Under the pieces are notes generated by a model. The model did not search any database and was not told the DNA's origin. It saw nothing but the letters and a program-made list of their open reading frames with translations. Both the position numbers and the translations under genes were made by a program. Positions 57,520 to 64,000 of a stretch of DNA of 64,000 nucleotides are shown here, piece after piece. This DNA comes from Abelmoschus esculentus (Eukaryota; Streptophyta; Magnoliopsida; Malvales; Malvaceae): contig JAUCBN010000006.1 in assembly GCA_035048815.1 (NCBI GenBank), positions 22,955,001 to 23,019,000 of the forward strand, given 5' to 3'. Within the stretch, counting starts at the first letter, position 1, and each line of letters starts with the position of its first letter.

Positions 57520-59626
57520 TCAATACAGTCGGATGCGAGTTCGGATCGTCGTACGACATATGGGGCGGAGTTGGAGATCTTCTCCACAGTCACAACAAGT
57601 CTGTCAAATTAAATGTTTGATTTCATTACTCATTATCTGATGATATGAAATGAGAAATGGGAAATGGAGAAAGGAATCAACCTGATGTCCACAACCAAAA
57701 GCCATGTCCTTGGGATTACTGATACAAATGGGGCAAACCTGTCAGGTTTGCAACAGAAACTGGATGAGTACTTGTGGTAGTGTCTATGTTGGTATTACTC
57801 TTCATTTTGTTCGATGTCCCTATAATCGAGTCTACGTGGTAAACAACTGTGTTATATCATGTAATGATGTACCTGATGGTCGTAAAAGGGAGCGGTAGCC
57901 ATGGTCGAAGTAGCTGCCGTATGATATCCGGAATAAGGGGTTGGTGTGTTGAAAGAAGAGGGACCATAAATGGGAGGAGGGAGAGCAACTCTCTCTGGAC
58001 TATTTCCCTTCTTTCTTCTGACCAAATAGAAACCAATTGATTCATAAGAATAACAGTTGAGTAATGAACATGACTGGAAGTCAGTAAAATGAGTAAGTTA
58101 CCCCAATAAGCCAAGCTCAATCGTTGCTTTATATTGTGAAGGTATTTCCATCAAGGCTGAAAGTGCAAATTCCGCTTGTTTTCTTGAAGGAATCATCATC
58201 TTTGACATTATCTCAGTGAAGTTCACAAACTAGCAAGAACTAAGTACATTCAGAGACACTAGAAAATTATGCAGAACTCAGAACTTAGTTCAGTTAGTCC
58301 ATGTTTACCTGAAAATTGTCAAAGGCACGAGCAGGGATATTGTCATCGAATTTCCTCATCATGTCCCAAGGTCCGTCACCAACTCCGACTAGGACAATCG
58401 ACAAGGGGAATTCACTGCAGCCGGATGACCATGCGATGATATGTATAGTTGGTGATATTGGTAATTTAAAAGCATTTTAGGAAGTTAATGAGAATTACCA
58501 TGCTTTTACAATTGCATCAATTGTGTTTTGCTCTTGAGGGCTAAGCTGACCATGCTGTGTGTCTACACTTCTGGTCACCTGGCCGTCAGCAATAATCAGC
58601 AAAACATGGTATTGACCACCACTTTGCTCGACAATAGTTGTCGCCATTTCAATGATGGGTGCAAAAGATGTCGGTCCTGTCATTAGAAAATATAGACGAT
58701 TGCTGTAACAAATCTACTGCTTGGACATATAGATGTATATGTATATGTATAACAAGAATAAGCCTAGGAACCAAGTAAAACCAGGCACCTGCAAGTTGAA
58801 TATGAGGAACAATTTCTCGGTATCGTGCAAGCACCCCTTCGAATCCTACGCAAAATCTCTCTTCTGGATAGAAACTGAAGACGTCTTGATCATGTGTCGA
58901 TGCTGACAAATATATGAATCCGAGTACCGTCTTATAGTCCAAATAGAGAAATCAAATCAATGTAGAATGGAAAGAAGATACATTTGGATGAACCTTACCA
59001 TCTCCAAATCCATAACAAGGAATTAAGTTATCCTCATCAAAAGCAGATAAACTCTGTCCAATAATCGATATAGCTTGTTCGTAGGGGTTTTGACCTCTTC
59101 CGATATGATGCAAGCTTCTGTGGTTAAAAGACATCGCGCCTGGTTTTACATCAAGGTTTAAGCATGGTGCATTGCATATAATTTGAGGGGAAAATAGATA
59201 AATTATGAAGACATTTGATGGAGTTTAATAAGCAATACCAGTCCATTCATTGCTCTTTGTGAAATCAATGCCAACAATAAGGTTAGAGGACTCAAGGCCA
59301 GCTTGTGCAAGTGCAGCAATAACCTGTAATCATCAATTTCTTACATGTCATCACACCCTTTCTTCATATAAACCGAAATAAAAAGGACAGAACATGAAGC
59401 TAACATGGTCCAATGTCTGGTAGTTATCAGCTATCCTTGAGTACTTCCTCTCCACGGTCTTATGAGCATGCCGGGGCGTTTGTGATCCATAATTATGAAA
59501 CGGGGATGGAACGTAACTCGGATGCTGAGGCGTGGAGTATCCGTAAGGACTCGGTGAATCCGTACCACTTGACCTGCTTGTTCGGGACCTTCTTCTACTA
59601 AAACCCTTTGAGATTTTGCTTCCCAT
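57520..59626 (-). CDS. RGLG-type RING E3 ubiquitin ligase (copine/VWA domain)
   Basis: Ten coding exons (minus): 59405-59626, 59239-59323, 58999-59139, 58789-58902, 58499-58676, 58309-58414, 58102-58229, 57873-58017, 57682-57738, 57520-57600; 418 residues. Start at 59626 (MGSKISKGFSRRRSR) gives the N-myristoylation glycine known for RGLG proteins; an in-frame Met at 59641 would hide it. The copine/VWA domain has the MIDAS DFTKSNEWTG, PYEQAISIIGQSLSAFDEDN, IPCYGFGD and LSIVLVGVGDGPWDMMRKFD. The C-terminal RING begins VCPICISNPKDMAFGCGHQT and continues CCDCGEDLQLRPICR, where the family has CPIC: the seventh zinc ligand Cys is Arg (CGC for TGC). RGLG1/2 act at the plasma membrane in K63-linked ubiquitination, auxin and drought responses. 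All joins are in frame; only the RING ligand is unusual. Confidence 0.93.
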
Positions 59627-61391
59627 AACTAACAAAAGCAAAGATTTTCCTTATAACTATATATAACTGAAAACCTGTTGAAAATATTTCTGTTTAATGA
59701 ATCAATAGCCGGAAAATGATAGGGGTGAAGGATGTGACTATAAAGTATATAAATGTTTCAGATAACGCAAAATTTTTCATGACAATCAAGAAAATGTAGA
59801 AAAGGGTGCACCAGGAAGTTCTAGGAAATGAAGAAGTGGAAACTTGAATCCCAAGAAAAGTCAGTCAGAGAAGAAATTCTGGGTGTTTTTCCCAGAAATG
59901 AACACGCAAGTGATGGTTACAGATGAAGTATTCCACATTCCTTCATCTAGAGAAAAATTTTAATATATATACAAGCAACCTCAGCAGGAAGAAATTAATC
60001 CACCAGTTTCCTTTGGTTTCATGGCATACTGGTCTACTAATCCTATGTTGACTAAGCAGAAGGTAAACCTGAGCAGCAAGAAATTAATGAGCCACTCAGA
60101 TTCAACCAGAATGGCTAGAACGCAGCCAGACACAGGCACGTCAAACGATTTTAATAAGATATTACTACTCAAGGATCGAACCTTTGCGTGTAGTTCTACT
60201 GGAAAATCATGTCCATGTTTTGAACTTTTGAATTAATGGTCAGAGAGTGCGGCATATGTAAATACAAGTCTGAGCTAACTTCCAAACGAATGTTCGACGA
60301 AAATTCCATACAAATTTGGATGAGAAAGAGTAAAACAATACCCTCGTTCCCTTGGGAGTGCGTCCACGATGCTGAGATTAATTTCACCATTCGTATATAA
60401 ATGTTATATATCGGAAATTTTGACTAATAACATCGTTTATTTTCCTACTAAGATTATTTATTGTGTTATATTTATAAATTCTCAAATAAAAATTGATATA
60501 TATATATATATATATAATTATGCTCTTACTACCGTAAAAACAGATTTTTAGCTGTGTTTTTAAAGTAAACACCGCGATAGACTTATGTGGTGTTTTCTGA
60601 CAAACATTACAATAGTTACGTATTTTAGCGTAGTTTTTAGACAAACACCACTATAGAAAAATAGTTTAATGATGTTTGGTACTTTTAATTTTTTTTAACC
60701 ATAATTCTAGACAAATCCTTAAAAACTAAAAAATTACAATTTAGTTTTTGAAATTACAAAAGATATAAACAAACCCTTGAGTTGATGTGTCAACTTGTCA
60801 AGCCATTGTTTTCAATTAAGGGCAATTAACGGCTGAGTGACCTAATAGTAATTTCCCAAAATCTGAGCAACAAATTATAATATTTAATAGTTGTGTGAAA
60901 AAGAAGAAAACTTACATAGTTTAGTGACTAATTGCGAAATTGTTGCATTTTGAAATTGTTTTCTTCTTCGACATAAAAATTGTTTTGTTCTTGAAGTTAA
61001 TTTCTTTCCAAGATGTTAGCTTTAAAAATAAAAATAGAAATAAAATAATAAATAAATAAAATAGAAGAGACCAAAGAGAGACTGGTTGGTAGCTAATCGT
61101 GTTCTTCGTTCTTCAGCGGCACCGTCTCCTATAGGTAACGACACCACCATTTTCCTTCCCGTAATTTCCTAATTCCTCTTGTTTTCTGTCATTTATGATT
61201 CTGATTATAACTTGATCGTAATTTATCTTTACTTTTTTTTTTTTCCAATTTAATGATTTCCTTTCTTTCCTATTTCAATCGGTGACTTCCGTTATTTTCC
61301 TCATCTGCTTCCAATTCTAGGGTTCCGATCGCTACAAAATACGAGATATTTTTTATTGATAGGTTATAAAAAATTTTGGTGTAATTCTTAA
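59627..61391. other. Spacer, divergent leaders
   Basis: RGLG leader and promoter (from 59627) and coiled-coil gene leader (to 61391) lie divergently. 60496-60516 is a (TA)n microsatellite. 60530-60660 resembles a worn copy of the plant repeat with ggtgttttt/aaacaccac blocks (caccgcgatag, acaaacaccactatag). Short similar strings occur at 59976 and 60064 (cagcaggaagaaattaat, gagcagcaagaaattaat). No gene recognised. Confidence 0.45.
60496..60516. repeat. (TA)n microsatellite
   Basis: An uninterrupted AT/TA run of about 21 bp. Confidence 0.9.
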
Positions 61392-64000
61392 ATGGCGAGT
61401 GCGGGCGACGAGGAAGTTGATGCGGTGCTCAGCGACGTGGAGACCGATGAGCCGGTACCGATCGTTATTAGAGATCCATCTCAAGAGAATGTGTCGATCG
61501 AGAAATTCCGTGAAATTATCGCTGAGCTTGATCGCGAGAAACAAGCACGACAAGCGGCAGAGAATTCGAAATCAGAACTTCAAGTTTCGTTTAATCGACT
61601 AAAAGCTTTGGCTCACGAGGCGATTAAGAAGCGAGACGAGTGTGGGAGACAACGAGATGAAGCTCTCCGGGAGAAAGAAGAAGCTGTGAAATCGAATGAG
61701 AGCTTAACTGCGCAATTAGCCGAAGCTAATAAGATCAAAGAGGAGGTTACAAAACAAAGAGAAGATTTGGCCAAGCAATTTGAGGAAGCGTCCAAGGGGA
61801 AAGATGGATTGCGATCGGAGATCGAGACCTCTGCACATATGCTTGTTTCTGGTATCGAAAAAATATCTGGAAAAGTTAATAATTTCAAAAACTTCTCTGC
61901 CGGAGGATTGCCACGATCACAAAAGTACACCGGTTTGCCCTCTGTTGCTTATGGGGTAATCAGAAGAACAAATGAGATAGTTGAAGAGCTACTTAAACAG
62001 ATCGAAACCACAACCAAATCTAGAAATGAAGCTAGAGAGCAGATAGAGCAACGAAATTATGAAATTGCCATTGAAGTTTCTCAGCTTGAAGCTACAATAA
62101 GTAGCTTACGTGAAGAGGTGGCAAAGAAAACTAATATAATTGAAAATTTAGAGAAGAATATTGCCTTAAAGGATGGGAAGATTGGGGAGATTGATAAAGA
62201 GATGTCAGAGAAGATTAATTTGGCAGAGGATGAACTACTGGAGTTGAGGAACTTGACCAGTGAATATGATGATAAATTGAAAGGTTGGGAAATGAAGATG
62301 GAGTTACAGAGGCCATTACTGGTCGATCAGTTGAACTTCGTTTCTAGAATCCATGAAACAATTTATGATGTTATTAAGATTGTTGATGCTGATAATATGG
62401 ATCAATCAGATGTATCAGAGTCCCTTTTTCTTCCAAAAGAGACAGATTCGGAGGAAAATATGCGTGCTTGTTTGGCAGGGATGGAGTCTATCTATGAATT
62501 AACAGGAATTCTTTCTAGGAAAACTAAGGACCTAGTTGAGGAAAAGAATCATGAAGTAAAGAGTTTGAATGGAACAATTGCTCGTTTGATTAAGGAGAAA
62601 GAACATATTGGCTCTTTGCTTAGGAGTGCATTGTCCAGGAGGATGATATCTGAAAATAAGTCCAAAACCAATGAGTTGTTTCAAACTGCTGAGAATGGTT
62701 TGAGAGATGCAGGATTTGACTTCAAATTTAGTAAACTTATCGGGGATGGAAATAAATCAGAAGATCTGGACTCAGAACAGGATGAAATATACACTCTGGT
62801 GAGATTTTTTCTGCTGCCATTGATTTGTTGCACGTTCTCTTTAAGTTTGCATAGTGTTTCAAGGACATGTGTTTCCAGTTGAGAATCTATGGTGCCATTT
62901 GACAGGCCGGTGCTTTAGAGAATATTGTCAAAACATCTCAACTTGAGATCATTGAACTACAGCATTCTGTGGATGAATTAAGGTACCCAATATTTCAGAC
63001 TCATGAAAGTGCATATGTTCATTATGTAAATCCTGCTTTTGTATGGAATGATCGAATGAACATTAGGAGTAAAATGGCTTAGTTTAACATACAGTTTTTC
63101 TGCATGAACTGAACTCTCCTGCCGTTTTATTGTATTAAGGGCAGAGTCGAGTGTACTTAAAGAACATGTGGAGGCTCAAGCCAAGGAGATCAACCACAGA
63201 ATGTGTCGTATTGAGGAGCTTGAAGAGAGGGAGAGATTAGCAAATGAAAGTGTAAGTTAACACTGCTTTTTCTGACAGTCAATTGGCTTAGTGCTAGGCC
63301 CCAGTGTCTCAAGTACAGTTTTCAGATTTCTAGGTTGATTTTAAGGGTTAGTAGTGAGTAAGTTGCATTCATGCTTCCTTGTGTACATGTAATTCTGACT
63401 TAAATAATTCATGTGAAGGTTGAAGGACTTATGATGGATATTGCTGCTGCGGAGGAAGAAATTACAAGATGGAAATCAGCAGCGGAGCAGGAAGCTGCTG
63501 CAGGAAGAGCTGTAGAACAAGAGTTCTTAGCACAGGTATGTTCACTAAGATGCTCCGGGTCTTTTAATAGATATTATATATATATGGTTTATTGAACTGT
63601 TATTGAAGGTCTTTGTGGTGGCAGTTTTGTGTAATAATCATCTTGAAGTTCTGCCAGAATGGTATTTACAATGTAGCCGTAGAATCTGGTGGGGTTGTTT
63701 GAATCTTAATACATAACAGATGAGAACAAAAAGCAATTAATGTTAAAGAATAATATGCCAAATAAAATTATATTGTCAAGCATGTTTAGATTGTAAAATG
63801 AGATTAAAACTATATTGTCAAATAAAACTATATGTTAACAGACAAGAGTTGTTAGCACAGGTATGTTCTCTAAGATGCTCCGGGTCTTTTAATAGATGTT
63901 ATATGTATGGTTTTGTGATCTGTTATAGGTCTTTGTGGTGGCAGTTTTGTGTAATTATCTTCTTGAAGTTCTGCCAGAATGGTATTTACAATGTAGCTGT
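61392..64000 (+). CDS. Long coiled-coil protein, 3' end beyond the window
   Basis: Exons 61392-62798 (469 codons), 62906-62982, 63140-63251 and 63419-63535 give 571 residues so far, all joined by GT-AG introns in frame; the gene continues past 64000. After an acidic N-terminus (DEEVDAVLSDVETDEPVP) almost everything is heptad-rich coiled coil (IAELDREKQARQAAENSKSE, REALREKEEAV-like runs, EVSQLEATISSLREEVAKK), with a conserved non-coil block VSGIEKISGKVNNFKNFSAG near residue 150-200. I recognise it as a plant-specific myosin-tail-like protein but no function is known to me. Exon 4 ends EFLAQ; its end and donor are duplicated downstream at 63842-64000. No motor or enzymatic domain seen. Confidence 0.85.
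63517..64000 (+). repeat. Tandem duplication of exon 4 end, donor and intron start
   Basis: 63517-63680 and 63842-64000 are near-identical: acaagagtt(c/g)ttagcacag, then gtatgtt and 'aagatgctccgggtctttta', then 'ggtctttgtggtggcagttt' and 'gttctgccagaatggtattt'. The offset is about 320-325 bp with small internal deletions. The second copy may run past the window edge. Confidence 0.92.

Noticed and set aside
59627..59641. Upstream in-frame Met of RGLG (MLLLVMGSK)
   Set aside because: Would bury the N-myristoylation Gly; MGSK at 59626 matches the family start.
61613..61930. 105-codon minus-strand frame under the coiled-coil gene
   Set aside because: Antisense of Glu/Lys-rich coiled-coil codons; no homology.
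1..64000. CRISPR arrays, operons, riboswitches, phage or bacterial elements
   Set aside because: None seen; gene structure and tRNAs are plant nuclear.

Overview
The window is nuclear DNA from a flowering plant: intron-split genes, long AT-rich spacers, dispersed cytosolic-type tRNA genes, and plant-specific families (RGLG ubiquitin ligase, ALB4-type thylakoid insertase, WVD2-like/TPX2 protein, BAHD acyltransferase, pectate lyase, NOI protein, BCP1-type arabinogalactan protein, sieve-element-occlusion remnant). Protein wording and gene structures fit a eudicot, plausibly a Malvales genome such as cotton; the order is inferred and not proven by anything in the sequence.

Layout. 1-2.7 kb: a decayed tRNA cluster with two tRNA-Ser(GCU) copies in an inverted duplication, a third broken tRNA-Ser abutting a GAPDH gene fragment, two tandemly duplicated tRNA-Gly(UCC) genes, and a hairpin with perfect 27-bp arms. 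3-5 kb: MAD2. 5-8.8 kb: AT-rich spacer and leader. 8.8-10.6 kb: PP2A B' subunit. 10.6-12.7 kb: spacer with two oppositely oriented Stowaway-like MITEs. 12.7-14 kb: BAHD acyltransferase (-). 15.9-16.4 kb: SDR/TIC32-like pseudogene. 17.2-20.6 kb: WVD2-like protein with two GC-AG introns. 21.2-23.5 kb: type-B response-regulator pseudogene (-). 23.9-26.1 kb: tRNA-Arg(UCU), GDSL-esterase remnant and a GH17 beta-1,3-glucanase (-). 27.6-28.1 kb: NOI protein. 29.7-33.6 kb: ALB4. 37-39.3 kb: RCC1-repeat protein with a one-base frameshift. 41.7-43.2 kb: pectate lyase. 44.1 kb: BCP1-like AGP, tail-to-tail with ARP3 (45.2-48.8 kb, -). 48.8-52.4 kb: spacer. 52.4-53.8 kb: intronless JINGUBANG-like WD40 protein. 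54.3-56.5 kb: RNase H (retroelement) fragment, tRNA-Ser(AGA), foldback relic, SEO pseudogene. 57.5-59.6 kb: RGLG-type E3 ligase lacking one RING cysteine. 61.4 kb to the edge: a long coiled-coil protein, incomplete, with a duplicated exon end at the window edge.

There is no operon-like logic: genes are independent. Several are linked to growth, division, tip growth or the cell wall (MAD2, WVD2-like, ARP3, JINGUBANG-like, BCP1-like, pectate lyase, GH17), but nothing shows that adjacency is functional. I found no convincing new multi-gene system. The most noteworthy signals are the dynamic tRNA/hairpin cluster at the left edge, the Cys-to-Arg change in the RGLG RING, three GC-AG introns, the multiply broken type-B ARR, the RCC1 frameshift, and the latent micro-exon created by duplication at the right edge. 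Exon coordinates were worked out by hand from splice signals, reading phase and family similarity; for the genes called intact the exon lengths sum to whole codons.
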